The notes under the pieces: generated by a model | The model's input: only the letters and a program-made list of their open reading frames with translations | Told to the model about the DNA's origin: nothing | The model's database searches: none | Position numbers and translations under genes: made by a program | Part shown: positions 1-12,574 of the stretch, one piece after another | How positions within the stretch are numbered: the stretch's first letter is position 1 | Layout: each line of letters starts with the position of its first letter | NCBI GenBank assembly: GCA_022410635.1 | Contig: JAJVDF010000452.1 | Coordinates: 537,577-601,576, forward strand | Direction: 5' to 3' | From: Tretioscincus oriximinensis | Lineage: Eukaryota; Chordata; Lepidosauria; Squamata; Gymnophthalmidae | Length of the DNA: 64,000 nt

Positions 1-1820
1 ACTAAGTTGAAGAATGAGTTGAAGAATGAGTTAAATGAGTTGAAAAATTGGAGTTGCTGAATGGAGTACCAAATATTTGAATTTTGTTCATGCACTTCCC
101 CATTTATTGTAAATCATTATAATATAGATTTGATACACAGGTTGTAATGCAACTGTTTTTGGTTCCATGCAAAACAATCACCTTATTATTTTAACATGCC
201 TTGAATGCTGCTTTTAATTGCTGTTTTGTGATTTCAAACACAGTATTGAAAAGAGTTGATGTTCTGTCTTTCATGTTTGCAAACAAACTGTTCCAAGAAC
301 GTTTTGCAGAAGAAGAGTTGCTTGTGAAATACAGACTTTGATGTGGGTTTCTTACTAAAAATCATAGATTTTCATAAATTATGGGTTTACAATTCTTTAC
401 TCAGCGAGGTGATTTTGAATTACATGCTTTGGTCTCTGATTCTGATTGCAGGCTAGGAGCAGACAATAGTTTAGTCACACACACACACAAAAATGCAAAC
501 TGTAATTTGCCTGATAAAGTGTTCAAGGGCAGGGAGCCGTACAACATACAAGGTTTGGAAAATCGTACAAGCTTGAAATTTTATTTTCTTCTCTAAATTT
601 AATTTGAATTTAACATTATCCTTCTCACCCCCAACCCCTGCTTCTTAACTTCAGGATACAAAATTATCATGATATCAGCAAATAATGCAATCATCTGCTG
701 AATATTTATGAAAACAATGTCCAACATTAATATGGAATAAGCTATGTAAATTTTCTTCAAACAATTATAGCCACAACCGTCCACATTAAAATAAGGCATC
801 TCTTTGAATAATTTATCATTTCTAAAGGTATCCTCAGAATCTTATCGATAAAAAACAATCAATGAGCAGCCAAGAATCAGGCTGCCTGCAATCCCCTCTC
901 TTTTCAATCTTTCCCCCTTTTAAGAATATTTAATTATTTTTTACTTTCTCTACTTAGAGAGGAAAAAGAGTATTCCTAGAATCCCCTTAGAATCTGATNT
1001 GGCATTCTCCCACAGTTGTTGACCCTACTGCTGCTTCCAAAATAAAAAACCTGCCATTTCCCTCTGCTTTCCCCTGCCCTCGGCCTCCTTGATATTTCTG
1101 CTGTTTTTAAAGACCACATTGCTTTTTGTTCGCACAGGTGACGTTGAGAGCTACAGAAAACAGAAGCTACAGTACATAATGTTGTGTGAACCATAACAAT
1201 TTATTTTTATATAACATACAATTATCAGGGGATGTACAGAAATNAAGCCATTTATCTACTGATGAGACTTTAGAAATTAGTGGCCCATGGAAATGTGGAA
1301 GAGTTACTAATTAAAAGAAAATAATATTTATGATCTGTTTAATACTAACCTTTGTTACATTCATGGTTCTTGCTGTTAGAAATGCCCAAGCAATTGTTCC
1401 AGCCATAAAAGACAGAAATCTGCTATTCACATGATTCCCTGCCCATGCCAGTACAAAATTCAAAGCTGAGGCACATTTTCAGTCCATCCTTGGTATTTCT
1501 GCTCATGACCATGCTGGAAAATAAGATAAATGGTAACAGAGGTTGACTGCTTTCTGTGACTGAAAATAGGAGTGGATTTTTCCTTAGGCAATACATGGGG
1601 GGATTCCATAGTGGGAGGTATACCATACCAGAAAGTGTACTAGGGGCTTATCTTTTGTGCACCCACTTTTGTGGTCCAATGGATCCCCCAATTACTGTGT
1701 GTACAAGGAAAATTCCTAATACTCCTGATGATCCAGTGCAGAATCCACATGCTTTCAGGTAAGTCCACACTGCAGTGGTTTCAGTAAAGGGAAGAGTGGT
1801 GGAAAGTGTGGTCAGAGTGT
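1..1820. other. Non-coding interval, nothing recognised
   Basis: AT-rich sequence with no open reading frame longer than about 75 codons and no repeat family that I recognise. The first 50 bases contain a short imperfect repetition of a 'gagttgaagaatgagtt'-like unit. I see no convincing exon, RNA gene or promoter. Confidence 0.5.
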
Positions 1821-2385
1821 TTTATTTATGTATGTATTTATATTTACAGTTCTATACCAGAAGGACTTGAACATATTAAAGCAACAATATCTGAAAGTAA
1901 GGAAGAGAGAGCAGTTTTTTCAGCCAAAGGCCAGGTTAAAACACTTCAAGTGCTTTCTGGATGCACACAGAGATGGTAACTGNNGCATCTCATGAGGCAG
2001 ACTGTTCCATTGGGACATAGAGAATGTCCTATCCTGGGTTCCCACTCTCTTTGACACAGAGAGAAGTGGTGCAATCAGGCCTCCTCTTCAGATCTTAAAG
2101 CATAGAGAGGTTGATATGGGAGAAGGTGTTCCTTTAGATATTTTAGGCTCAAGTTATTTAGGACTTGTAGGTTAGAATTGGGCTCAATAGCAAATTGGCA
2201 GCTAGTACAGCTCTTTCAAGACCAGTTTAATATGTGTCTGGCCAGCAGTCTACCTCCTGTGTGTTCTGCACCAGCTGCAGCTTCTAAACCATTTTCAAGG
2301 GCAGTCCCATTTAGAATGCAGTACAAAAGTACCAGAGCATGAATTACTCTAGTCAGATCAGCAATTGGTGAACCAGACATAGACA
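1821..2385 (-). mobile_element. L2-clade LINE fragment, C-terminal coding end and 3' tail
   Basis: Read on the minus strand, the segment from about 2385 down to 1930 resembles the C-terminal end of L2 ORF2 after heavy decay. A 'WNSLP' core, a serine/leucine-rich stretch and a terminal 'FNLAFG' are visible. Upstream, traces of the LQ..QN and 'LKYL' region are interrupted by stops and frameshifts. On the plus strand it opens with a TTTATTTATGTATG-type run at 1821, which is the reversed A/T tail typical of these 3' ends. The same tail and 'AAGGCCAGGTT' block recur at 40.7, 44.3, 48.7 and 59.5 kb. It is inactive. The 5' boundary is approximate. Confidence 0.72.
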
Positions 2386-3332
2386 GAAGTANGCATTCCT
2401 GGCCCCCACCTCCAGCTAATCTGCAAGTGTCAGTACAGAATGCAGGAACATCTCCTTATTTTGCACCCATCCCTTATAGGGCAATTCGACCCCATCAATG
2501 ACAGGATGCCTCCCAACTTCAGAGACTCAAGACTCTATGACATACGTCAGGAAAAACATTTCTGACACTACATTTTAGTGTAATATTTGCATGATGGATT
2601 TGAAAGCATGTGATCCCTGAATCCTGTGAATCCTGTAAGGTTTCATTTTTGTGCAAAGAAGATCTTACCGTACTTCTTNAAAATGACTGTGGCTGCCAGC
2701 AACATGAACTTTTTGGTATAATCCTCAGTAATCCTGCACAGGTTGCTAGTTCTTGTAGCTTAGGCTGATGTAACAGTCTAGTGTATATTGCTGTAAACTA
2801 CTTCCATTATCTTTAGCCAGGTCTGGCTGCCAATTGGAATGGATTTGTTGAAACAGCATGCTTTTCCCAAGCCATACTCATTCTTTCTCTTAGCAACACA
2901 AAAGCTTTTGACGTCAGCATGCTTATTTTGGAAGGCTATCCTCCCTCTTCAGTGTAGTGTTAGAGCACTTGCCATCCCAAGGGCCTTGAAGTTGAATGGC
3001 TTCAACTTGCAAATTAACTGATTAGAAGGAAAATCCTTCTTGAGATAGAAGTGAGAGAGCTGAAATTTCAACCTACCGTGAGTTTGGGAATTATAATCCT
3101 TTTTAAACTGAATCTGTTCTCCTATGCATTTTTTCTTTTTTNAAAAATCTAGTTTTAATTGCTTTTAGTCAATTGTTTTGAAACTTTGCTTTCACTTCCC
3201 AGTTTCCCAATCTCTGAGTATAGGATGGAATAAACAAAACTCAGACAAACTAATAATTAAAATTGTTTACTACAATAAATTTCTCAGCCCCTAATAAATG
3301 TTTGGTAGTATTTTCAACAACAACAGTAATAT
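2386..3332. other. Non-coding interval with one full CRE-type palindrome
   Basis: I recognise no gene or repeat here. A perfect TGACGTCA octamer lies at 2909-2916. An octamer like this is expected by chance about once per 65 kb in random sequence, so it is weak evidence of regulation on its own. Confidence 0.4.
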
Positions 3333-3333
3333 T

Positions 3334-3378
<45 letters not shown>

Positions 3379-3430
3379 AAATAATAATAATAAATAATAA
3401 TAAATAATAATAAATAATAATAATAAATAA
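3333..3430. repeat. Compound microsatellite (AAC)n then (AAT/AAAT)n
   Basis: A run of AAC triplets from about 3333 to 3376 passes directly into AAT and AAATAAT units up to about 3430. Its purity suggests a young, probably polymorphic locus. BovB and squamate SINE tails can seed AAC runs, but I could not identify a retrotransposon body directly upstream. Confidence 0.93.
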
Positions 3431-3914
3431 TTTCTAAGTAGACCAAAATATGCAGCCTCACTGATTTTTATTATGTAGTTAAAGTCATATTTATGCCTTG
3501 ACTGTCTTCCAACAGCTCAAGGTAGTGTATATAGTAAAAATTAACAAATACCATTCTTAACTTGAAAGCTTTCCGTTCATAGCTGTTTTTGGTATCTCGA
3601 CTGGGCAAAGCTACCTGTTGCCACATCAAGTTCGACAAAGGCACTACTGACTATGTCATCAAGAGGTATGCAGTGATTTAGGGTCTTCCAGGTAAAAATA
3701 TCTGACAGGATCTGGAGAAAACCTTANTAGAATTGGATTTGGACTGGGTCATGTGACATCAGTTTCCAGAATTCAACACAAGCAGGTTCAGAAGAAGCCC
3801 AGGAGAACATATAGGAGAAAAAAGTAAATATTCAAGCAAGAGGTCTGTGTTTTTGTGTGCTTTCTAAAGCATTCTAAACAGCATTTTGCACACCCCTAGA
3901 ATATGTTCGCACTT

Positions 3915-3985
3915 ATACATTGTTGAGAGTTAACAGGTATAGGGCNGGATATAAATACAAATAAATAANAAATAAATAAAATCTT
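3915..3985 (+). repeat. LINE/SINE 3' tail remnant with (AAAT)n
   Basis: The phrase 'ggtatagggcnggatataaatac' followed by AAATAAATAA units looks like the extreme 3' end of an L2 or SINE in plus orientation. A very similar phrase occurs at 62,775. No upstream body is recognisable. Confidence 0.4.
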
Positions 3986-6900
3986 ATAGTGGGAGCTGGA
4001 AAATNTCTGGCAGATGTNGTGNCAGAATTTTTTGTGACATCAGTTCCTGGGCGGGAAAGGAAGTGATGTCACTCCGGGCGCATTTTTCCCAGAAGCAAAT
4101 ACCAGAAGTGACATCAAAATGAGTGGGTAAAATGGGTGGAAATTGATGTGAAGATTTTTTTTCTTTTTTGAGAAGAGATCCATGAGATTCTTGTGCAATT
4201 TTCGAGTCTGGGTTTAGGGAACCAAATAAAAATATTAGGGAACCAAACAAAAATATTAAATAAAAAGATTATGTACTTTGCTCCCAGGTCTGTATATTCA
4301 TCCCTTCCACAGATGTAATAAAATCATTCTCAATTGGTGAAGACTAAAATTTTAACCCAACATCAATTCGCTTGCAGAATGGGGAAATACATCCTCAAAA
4401 TAAAGACTCTGTCCCTTCCTGCATAATTTGACCAAAAATGTCTCCCATTGTGACAATGGGATGCAGTTGGATTAAACATAGGCTTTTTCTGCACTGCTGT
4501 TTGGAGGAATGCAAATTAGTTCAGCTATCATTGCTATAACTGGAGCAACTCCAGGCCATAGTGATGCTACTAGCCTGAAAAAAAGTAATCTACACTTGGG
4601 ACGCCCCATTCTAGGACAGGCTGCATATCACCCAAGAGCTTGCAAATAGGCAGAAAATTAAATATAAATGGGAACCTACTTCGTGTATGCAATTTGGAGT
4701 ACTGTGAAAATGGGCGCCCTATTTAATTGAGAGATGTGCAGCACATTTCCTTAATTTGATTCAGAGACTTTTGGTTTGCAGTCTGGTCTGTAAGTATTCA
4801 GTGTATGTGGCTGTTTTTATTGCTTGAATTGGAGTACGGTGCATCCAAAGTGGATATTTTATGAAACAAGGAATGGGCCTTTCTAGTCTACACCAGAGGC
4901 CCAGAAGAGTACTAACCCCACACAAATTCATTCCCAAGGTAAATGCATTCTGTAGCCTTTCTAAATAAGCAATTCAAGAAGAACATTGGTAATTCCCGTT
5001 CAGCTTCCCTCCAGAATATTTATCATTCTCTTTAGAGACAAAGTTTCTGNCACTAATTCTGTGAACTCACATATCCTTTGTACTAGTAATTTTCCTACTG
5101 ACATTCATATAGGTATATTTTAATGCCAAAACCCTGCTCTTATGCTTTGAAGAATTTGGACCTCTTCACTGGTTTCAGTCTATCAAATTGTTAGGTTTTG
5201 TCTTAACAAATAGTTCAGGAGCAGAGTGTGCAATCTGATACTTTCCCTGTTGCCATAGCTCTGTGGATTTATTTTCCAAAATACTTTCTCTAGCAGAGGA
5301 TAAGCAGGTGACATTATTCAGAGATACTTTACAAAAATGACTTGAAGTAAGAAAGTTTAAGAGAACTATACTTTTTAAGGGGAATGAATAAAATTGAATG
5401 ACTGTAGAATTCTGTCTAGATTTTTTTAAAAGATATTCTAGGTTTTCGGATGCCATATAACACTAGTAGCATATGAAAGGATCTTCCTCTGAAATCTTTT
5501 ATTCTCCATTTACTGCCGCTTCTTCATTTACTACTCAGGACTGATTATCTTGTATTCACTTCTGTTGCTCCTTTTTGGTTGGGAAATATTTATGGATATT
5601 ATTTTATGAAATAGGCCAACTGTTAAATAAAATAAATTTTGCTGTTTATAAATAACTGAACTGTTAAATGAGAGCATATAGTGGTAGTGAAATGGGGATG
5701 GCGAAAGGCTTCATCAGAGGTGTACCTTCCTCTCTGTCAATCATACANATATAAGTGACCTTGAGTGATGTGTAGTCAAAAATTTTCTACCAATAAAGAG
5801 AGCAAGCCATGAGATCTGCATTGTTGCTCTGCACTTACCTGGATTTTGAGCAAAGTAGTTTTGCACTCATGAGGTAGAAAAGTAACTTTGCATTTGTCCA
5901 GGATTAAAGCAGAAATAGTTGTGTTATTGCCTGCACACATCTGGGTTCATAATTAAATAGCTCTGTATTGTCTCCTGAACTTGCCTGGCAGTTACANCTT
6001 CCATTTATAACTTCCATGCAGAATCTTTAATCTTATTTCTTTGCCTCTACTGCCTGCCAGTGCCTTGACCAGCTGAGGTTGCAAGATCCCAGTTTTTCTA
6101 GAAGATATCAAGATACTTTTTTTCCCAGTGGTTTGAATTTTTTTTAGTAGTACTAATAACAGAAACAACATGCCTAAACTTCTAGATTCCTGCCATAACC
6201 TAAACTCCAAACTCCGACCTAAGTGGGACATAGATGTCCAATCATTTGATTGTTTGTTCTAAGTAATTTCTTAAACGAACAGGATCTGTCCAACTGGGAT
6301 GACTTGATTCACTTTCCAGAAAATACTCCTTAACTGCTGGAGCCAGTTTTGCCCATAGAGTTGTGTCCAAATCCCTGCCAAAATTAGAACATAAAACCAA
6401 TCGCAAAATGATATCATCTGAAGTTTTTTATTAAGAGAAGTGTTCCTCTATCAAGACACATAACAAAACTAGATTTCACGTTCTACACAAACACATCACA
6501 AATAAGAACNCCACTTTTGAATTTATACTCCCTTGATAACAAAAAGAGATTCTCATAGAACAGGGAGATTTATCATTCTTAGTTAGGCCTCGGACTGAAT
6601 AATTTATGACAGCTAAAGCAGACAATTGTGAGCTGTTTGGTCAATTGACAGAACATATATTTAAATTCACATATGTCTGATANTTGGGTATTTATGAAAT
6701 ATTCGTAAATATGCATCCATCTTGAATGCAAATTTTCAAATTTATCAGGAAACCAATCCTGTCTTGAGCCAATTTGAGGCACAAAGATAAAATTGGCAAG
6801 TTTAACTAAAACATCTTGTTTCATAATGTTTCACTTTTCTTTTCACCTTTTTGGATTATTGTCTCTCCAACCAAGTGACCATTTCTGAAAAACTAAATGT

Positions 6901-7321
6901 TTCAAAGTTATGGATAGTCGCTATTCACTATAATGGATGCTTGTTTGGATTGTGTAGAAACAAATATGTCTCTAGNGTTTGGGAATAGAAAAGCAAAAAC
7001 ACAATCATAAATTCAGGCATAATGAAAGAATGCCAGCATAATTTAAAAACTAGTGAAAATGACAGACATTTGATTTGTTCTTTCTCTAATTCACCCTCCC
7101 CACCCACCAAACTATGAACTTGAAATATTAATTTTGATTTTATTTAGCAAAGAATTTGTCAATGTTATGAAGCTTCATTGTTGTTCAGGANTGAAAAGGA
7201 CATTTCTTCTCCCAACACACCCTGAGAATGTGCACTATACTGGTATACTTGGTCACCAAGTGTATTAAAAGCCATTAGAAGTACTAGAGTCTACTTGCTG
7301 GTGCAATCAAAAGGAGACCTA
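3986..7321. other. Non-coding interval with a short tandem duplication
   Basis: No gene, RNA or recognised repeat. A near-perfect 22-bp tandem duplication lies at about 4213-4257, with two units beginning TTAGGGAACCAAA and ending AAAATATTA. The rest is AT-rich and unremarkable. Confidence 0.45.
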
Positions 7322-7490
7322 GGCCCGATCCCCATGTTCTATTTCCTGTATGTTGGAGGCGAATTTGCCTTCTCTCTGATCCATGGATCCATGCATGTCC
7401 AGCCTTCCATATCTTGCCTCCTCATATCTTGCAATTTCCACAAGTATCCGAGAACGTTATCCAGAATATGGTTCCTTGTGGACAGGGCCT
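7322..7490. mobile_element. Short non-autonomous DNA transposon (GGCCCTGTCC family), decayed copy
   Basis: The left end reads GGCCCGATCCCCATGTTCTA and the reverse complement of the right end reads AGGCCCTGTCCACAAGGAAC, forming imperfect terminal inverted repeats. The trinucleotide CTA flanks both sides (7319-7321 and 7491-7493). Better-preserved copies at 10,018-10,150 and 42,371-42,550 share the TIR and the inner 'CCAGAATA' and 'TTATCC/TTACCC' words. It is about 169 bp with no coding capacity. The 3-bp duplication and GGC start would suit PIF/Harbinger-type mobilisation, but no transposase is present to prove it. Confidence 0.5.
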
Positions 7491-10017
7491 CTATTTTAAA
7501 GTCCTGAAGAAGAATCTCTCTGTAGTTGCTTTTATGGAAATGTAAAGAATTCATTGGCTCTTGGAGTGCAGAGACTGCCTAGGAACAGTAGGCAGGGTCG
7601 CAGGGAATTCTAGAGATTGTAGTTAGGAAAGCACAGAAGTGCCTTCTGGGGCTCCACANTTGAATGAAGCAGCAGTTGAATGGCAAGTATAATGGNAANA
7701 GATGNCCAACGTGTGGGGATGTAGCCTTACNCTTACTGATCTGGTATGTCAGTGTAAAAGCAGATAAATGGCCACTTGGCAAAAACTCACAAAACTTTAT
7801 AAAAATTTCAGCAAGGNATAAAAACAAGTCTCAAAATTAGAGCAACTGCCTAGAAAGCAGGTTCAGTTTGGGAAATAATTATGAACCTCTTCCATATCAG
7901 CAACAAAATTGTCTTCCCAATTCATTGGGACAAATGAGTTGTTTGTGGAAGTCACTGTTGGAAGTCACATGTTTCTCTTTACTTAATTCCTCTAAGAAGG
8001 AGGTACTATATCAAAAGGAAGGGATGGAAGAGAACCACGAAACTCATAATAAGAGGGCATTTCTATACTTATCAAGGGTAATCAAGTCTGCTATTATAAA
8101 ACAGGTAGTCTCTTGACCTGCATCAACTCCAGCCCAAAATGTTATGGGAACATCAAAGCCTCAAATGTTTTCAGGCTTTGGAGTCCCTAGAGGCCATTTT
8201 ACTCCAGTAGATATATTTAATGACATCTACTGATATTCTGAATTTAAGGCAGACCAGGGCATGTCAGGTCACCTGATCTAGTTATACTCCAGAACACACT
8301 TTCTGATCTAGTTATACTCCAGTACACACTTCCACAAGAGAACCTGAGGCATTCTGTTGTACTGGCAGAGAATTCCTGGAATCCTCTAGTTAATGGAAGT
8401 ATGCACATCTGTCACTGATATATATAACGGAATCTCTCTTTTTACGTATGGATGATGGGTTACACAAACGGAANGCTCCNTTGGGAATCAGTTAGGAAAT
8501 TACCATCTGGATCAAGCCTTAAACATGAATAAAGCAACATCAGTTGTCTGGAGTTAATCTATATCGTGAGTAGTTAAAAAAATAGTAGTTTAAAAATGAA
8601 ACCCTTTGCTATTTGTTTTTGTTTTATATTCTTTGTTTTATTTTCGATAAAAACTGNTATATTAGACTCTTGTTTTTTGGGAAGGGAGGGTGGCTTTCCA
8701 TCTTTACCCAGATCAATTAGATGGCTTGAACCCAAAANAATTTTTTCTTCTTCTTGGGAGGCTGGGGAAGTGAGTTAACCTTTCACAGCTTCAGTTGCAT
8801 CCAGATATCATTTATTCAACTGTAGTTGCATATTCTGCAATAAAACATGAAAGCATGGATATGTCACAATAAATGACAGCTTTATTCAAAACAGTGNTAC
8901 ATTTTAGAACAGTCAAGTATAGACAATGAAGTAAGTGACCTCTGGATGCATCCAATACTTCACAATTGCCTACTTATATACAGTACATTATTATATTTCA
9001 ATTTTGTAATATTATATAGTACAATTCCTCTGCACACAATGCAGCCCAGGAAAGCCAAAATGTGGAAATACATAGGATTACCACATCCCCAAGTAGCCAA
9101 ACCAGGACCCCCACCCCCTTTTAATTGCACCCTTAGTGTGTCTGATGAAAGAGCTATATATAAATGGTGAGAAAATATCTCCATCCTTTCCCCAAGCTGA
9201 ACCACACTTCCTCCCAAGTCTTTTTCTCTCCCACATTTATTGCTTTGGGTGCTCTTCTTCCTTTTTCAATCTTCTTGTATATCACTGTGGCCTAGCTGGC
9301 TGATGCATGGACCTTTCAAACAAGTAGGGTGGGCAGTACAGCAGTGAGAAAGACAGAAGCAATAGTCTAGTGACTTCATCTTGAATGGGCCTAGCTATAA
9401 TGTCCTACTATTTCCATTCATGCTAATGCCTGCTGTTTGGTGCAGCTGGTAGTAGCTATCTGTCATAGTGCATCTGACAAAAATAAGCTGCAGGAGGTAC
9501 AAGCTAACATGGTGCAGGCTGATGTGAACATTTTGTCCTGATTTCTGGGAGGCTTCAAAAGCAGCCCATATCTAAGATTTACCAGGAAATCCAAGGTAAT
9601 CTTACACCTGATACAAAGTTTGACTTCCCCCCATCTTGTGGCAATAATACAATGGAGAATTGTCATAAATACTTCCTTCCGTAATAGTTTTTCTCTCTCT
9701 TTTTGTTTTACATTTACAATTTGCAATGTGTATTTGAAAATTTTGTATATTNGATTTATGTGATTTCCATATTATATTTTTGCTTTGTTTTAAATCACTT
9801 TGGGCACTTATTTTTGGAAAGGTGGTACAGAATTCCCAAATACTAAAGTACTAAACTGCCTTTGCCACCAACTGAGGGAACAATTCTCAGACTCTTGCTG
9901 ACGTGTGTATACATAATTTAAAACTGCAAATATTTACAGAAAGTTCCACTATGCTACTTTGTGATNTTGCAGTNTAAAACATAAGAGTTGCAAAAAAANT
10001 CAATTATCTCTGACTGA
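7491..10017. other. Non-coding interval with a 31-bp tandem duplication
   Basis: No gene recognised. A two-unit tandem duplication spans about 8272-8332, each unit beginning CTGATCTAGTTATACTCCAG with one mismatch. A loose inverted repeat around 'GCATCCAGA' (about 8799 and 8940-8950) may mark another decayed inverted-repeat element, but I am not confident. The remainder is AT-rich. Confidence 0.4.
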
Positions 10018-10150
10018 GGCCCTGTCCACATGGAGCCTTGACCTGNGCTATACGTCNGAATAGGAGCCTGGCATAGTCTATACTGGCATGTGGATGGCCA
10101 AGCTCTGTCCTGNGATGTTACCCAGAATAATGCTCTGTGTGGACAGNGCC
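10018..10150. mobile_element. Short non-autonomous DNA transposon (GGCCCTGTCC family)
   Basis: The left terminus is GGCCCTGTCCACATGGAGCC. The reverse complement of the right terminus is GGCNCTGTCCACACAGAGCA, giving about 25 bp of TIR with few mismatches. The trinucleotide TGA flanks both sides (10,015-10,017 and 10,151-10,153). Inside is a smaller inverted pair around 'GAATAGGAGCCTGGCA' and 'TGCCA..'-like sequence. The 133-bp element has no coding capacity. The copy at 42,371 shares the inner phrases 'GGATGGC' and 'GATGTTACCCAGAATAA', which confirms a dispersed family. Confidence 0.72.
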
Positions 10151-10339
10151 TGAATCATACTATACAAATTTATATTTGTTTAAAGTACCTCGTGTTCTTT
10201 ACCCTGCAACAAACAAACATACAAACCATAAAATATTTAAACATCCCTTCTCTTTTCCAATAGCATGATTTAAAGAAGCTGCCCCCTGAATCTAGAAATT
10301 AGTGATATACTAGGGGAATTAGCCCACTGCCTTANAAAA

Positions 10340-10405
10340 TCANTGGACTCNNGNATTACCTACCTGTACCTACCTACTTACCTATCCATCTATCTATCCA
10401 TCTAT
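10340..10405. repeat. Degenerate (TACC/TATC)n microsatellite
   Basis: Tetranucleotide units change from TACC to TATC across this stretch ('acctacctac...tatctatccatctat'). Confidence 0.85.
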
Positions 10406-10510
10406 GAACCCCTTCTTATTCCCCCGCCTCTCTTCTCTACTCTCTCCCTTACATTCTTCTTTTTTNCATCTTCATGTATGTATGTTGGATGGATGTGACT
10501 GCCTGCCCAC

Positions 10511-10550
10511 GCATGTGTGTGTGTGTGTGTGCATGCATGTGTGTGTATGT
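10511..10550. repeat. (GT)n microsatellite
   Basis: GT dinucleotides with interspersed GCAT units. The run directly abuts the GC-rich hairpin that starts at 10,551. Confidence 0.85.
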
Positions 10551-10878
10551 GCGGTGCAATCAATCAGATGTCATCGGTAGCGCTGCCTGTCCCTGTTCTG
10601 TTTCCCGCCCCCCGCCGGCTGTCTGGGATGGACAGGGAGGCAGACGCAGGCTGCAGGGCNGATCAGCATAGGCTCTCGTAGCCTCCCCCTCTGCCACTGG
10701 TCTACCATTTTAGCGCTGGGGACTCTGGCAGCGTGCATCNGAGTGAGGAGGCTGCAAGAGGTGGCAGAAGGTGATCACGTAGTGGCCTGCGTCTATCTTC
10801 CTGTCTGTCCCAGACAGCTGGCGGGAACCAGAACAGGGTCAGGCAGTGCTACCGATCGTGTCTGATCGGTCACACCGC
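10551..10878. repeat. GC-rich ~330-bp imperfect inverted repeat (hairpin or foldback element)
   Basis: The left arm (about 10,551-10,653) and the reverse complement of the right arm (about 10,783-10,878) align over roughly 100 bp. Shared blocks include CGGTG, ATCAGA, ATCGGTAGC, CTGCCTG, CCTGTTCTG, TTCCCGCC, GCTGTCTGGGA and AGACGCAGGC. The 129-bp loop carries a further partial pair, 'CCTCTGCCAC' against its complement near 10,755-10,770. Base composition is far more GC-rich than the flanks. I cannot link it to a transposase or a known family. A foldback MITE and a duplicated-inverted local segment are both possible. No obvious flanking duplication is seen. Confidence 0.72.
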
Positions 10879-10885
10879 TGCCGCC

Positions 10886-12574
10886 ACTATTTTAGCTGAT
10901 GGCAATTCATTAGTGTTCCGGCCTGGAGCCCTCCAGGCTGCANCCNGGCCCCGATATGCTGTATGGGATGTACATGAGAATGGCACCTAACAACGCTATC
11001 TTGCNCAACCCCCCACAGATGCAACCTGGTGGACTCTGCCCACCAGACTTCGCAAAGGTGTGTTAGCTCCCTGACTGTACGGACGCTCGTTTTGNAATTA
11101 TATATAATGATTGAAATTAGTCTTAGAATTAGAATAATAATTTATTTCAGAACTGTTTATTGCTGATCTCTGATTGTCTTCATGGCTCTAGGTTTTGGGG
11201 ATAAAATATCTCAATGGCTGAAAGAATTGACCTCTGGACTATAAAAGAGAATTCTACATTGTTTTGCCTTGGTTATTCATTTTTGTTCGTAAAGTTTAGA
11301 GTCACAAGCACCTGTGGGAGAAGAGCACCCTCTTCTGGGAGAAGAGCACCCTCTTCTGGGTGAACTGGGATACTGTCTTAGAGATTTACTTTAAAGTTAA
11401 CTTATAAAAAACTTCTAACTTTTTGCCTTGCCTTTGGCCGGATTCTGTATTTGGCATAGGGAATGATACTGACATTTGATAATGAGAGATCACCAGTATT
11501 GTGAATTGCCCCTCCATTCCTTAGGTAGCAGGTTTGCAAAGGTCCTCCTAACATTTTTCTGCACTCATAGAAATAAGCAATCACTGGTGTTTGGGAAATA
11601 AGGAACACTGGATTTTTTAATATATGAATAGAGCATTACAAAATATCTACCTTCTTTCAGGGTATGAAAGATCAATCTGCTTCTTACTCAGGTTTATTGC
11701 CGAATAAGACATTAGCNATGCTTTAAAACAATAACTGTGGTATTCAGAAATCTCATCCAACCTTTGTGAGGCTTCAAGACCCAGGAAACCATACTGGTAT
11801 CTGTTGAGTAAAACTGAGTCATTAGAAGGTGATTCTTTAACAGTATCTGATCACACCCTCAAGAAAAATTAAGACCTGAAACATGGAGAAAAAAAATTAG
11901 ACTTAAATTGAAGACCATAGAGAAAATAACTAGACCATATATGTATGCCCCTAAATAATATCCCTAATGTATAAACAGTGGAGTTGATAGAGGTCCCATC
12001 TAGACAAGATATTCAGCTATGGTAGTTATATCAAGACAAATCTGTCTCATGTGCTTATGCAATTCCACTGATCCATATGCTAAAAAGCCCTGTTATCCTG
12101 GNTTTCCCTAACACATGCAGATATAGGAGCGTGCTTCTCTTTTTCTTGTATAAAAATTGCATGGCATTTATGCATGGAAAAAGGCATGAATTAAACTGAG
12201 ATTTGAGGCAAGGCATGCACANTCCGCTGAGATTCGAGGATAGACACACACACTGGGGTTCAGACATATGAGGGGAGGAAAAGCAACCAATTGGGAAATA
12301 GTTCAGGAGATAACAAGAATAAAAACAAAAAGCAAGCAAACAAAATGGCTGCCTGATAAGACATTCCAAATAGCCNAGGAAAGCAGGCATGGGAGAAAGG
12401 GCAATAGATACTTAACAAAATGCANATTTCCAGGGAATTGCAAGGAGAGATAAGAAGGGCTTCTTAAATGCAAAAATAAAATGAATGAATGAATGAAGAA
12501 TGAAATGAAATGGAGAAGAGAAGCAAAAATTGGCATAAGAAAAGACAATATTGGTAGGGACTTAACAGAAATAA
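10886..12574. other. Non-coding interval with a tandem duplication
   Basis: No recognised gene. A perfect 21-bp unit beginning TGGGAGAAGAGC occurs twice in tandem at 11,315-11,356. The sequence turns AT-rich again after about 11,090. Confidence 0.45.

Noticed and set aside
2909..2916. CRE site as a promoter
   Set aside because: An isolated octamer with no transcription start signals around it. One or two are expected by chance in 64 kb.
3333..3430. Possible CRISPR-like or satellite array
   Set aside because: It is a simple trinucleotide microsatellite with no spacers.
9072..9140. Left terminus of a TIR element like that at 14,573 (AGGATTACCACATCC)
   Set aside because: Match limited to about ten bases and no partner terminus found.
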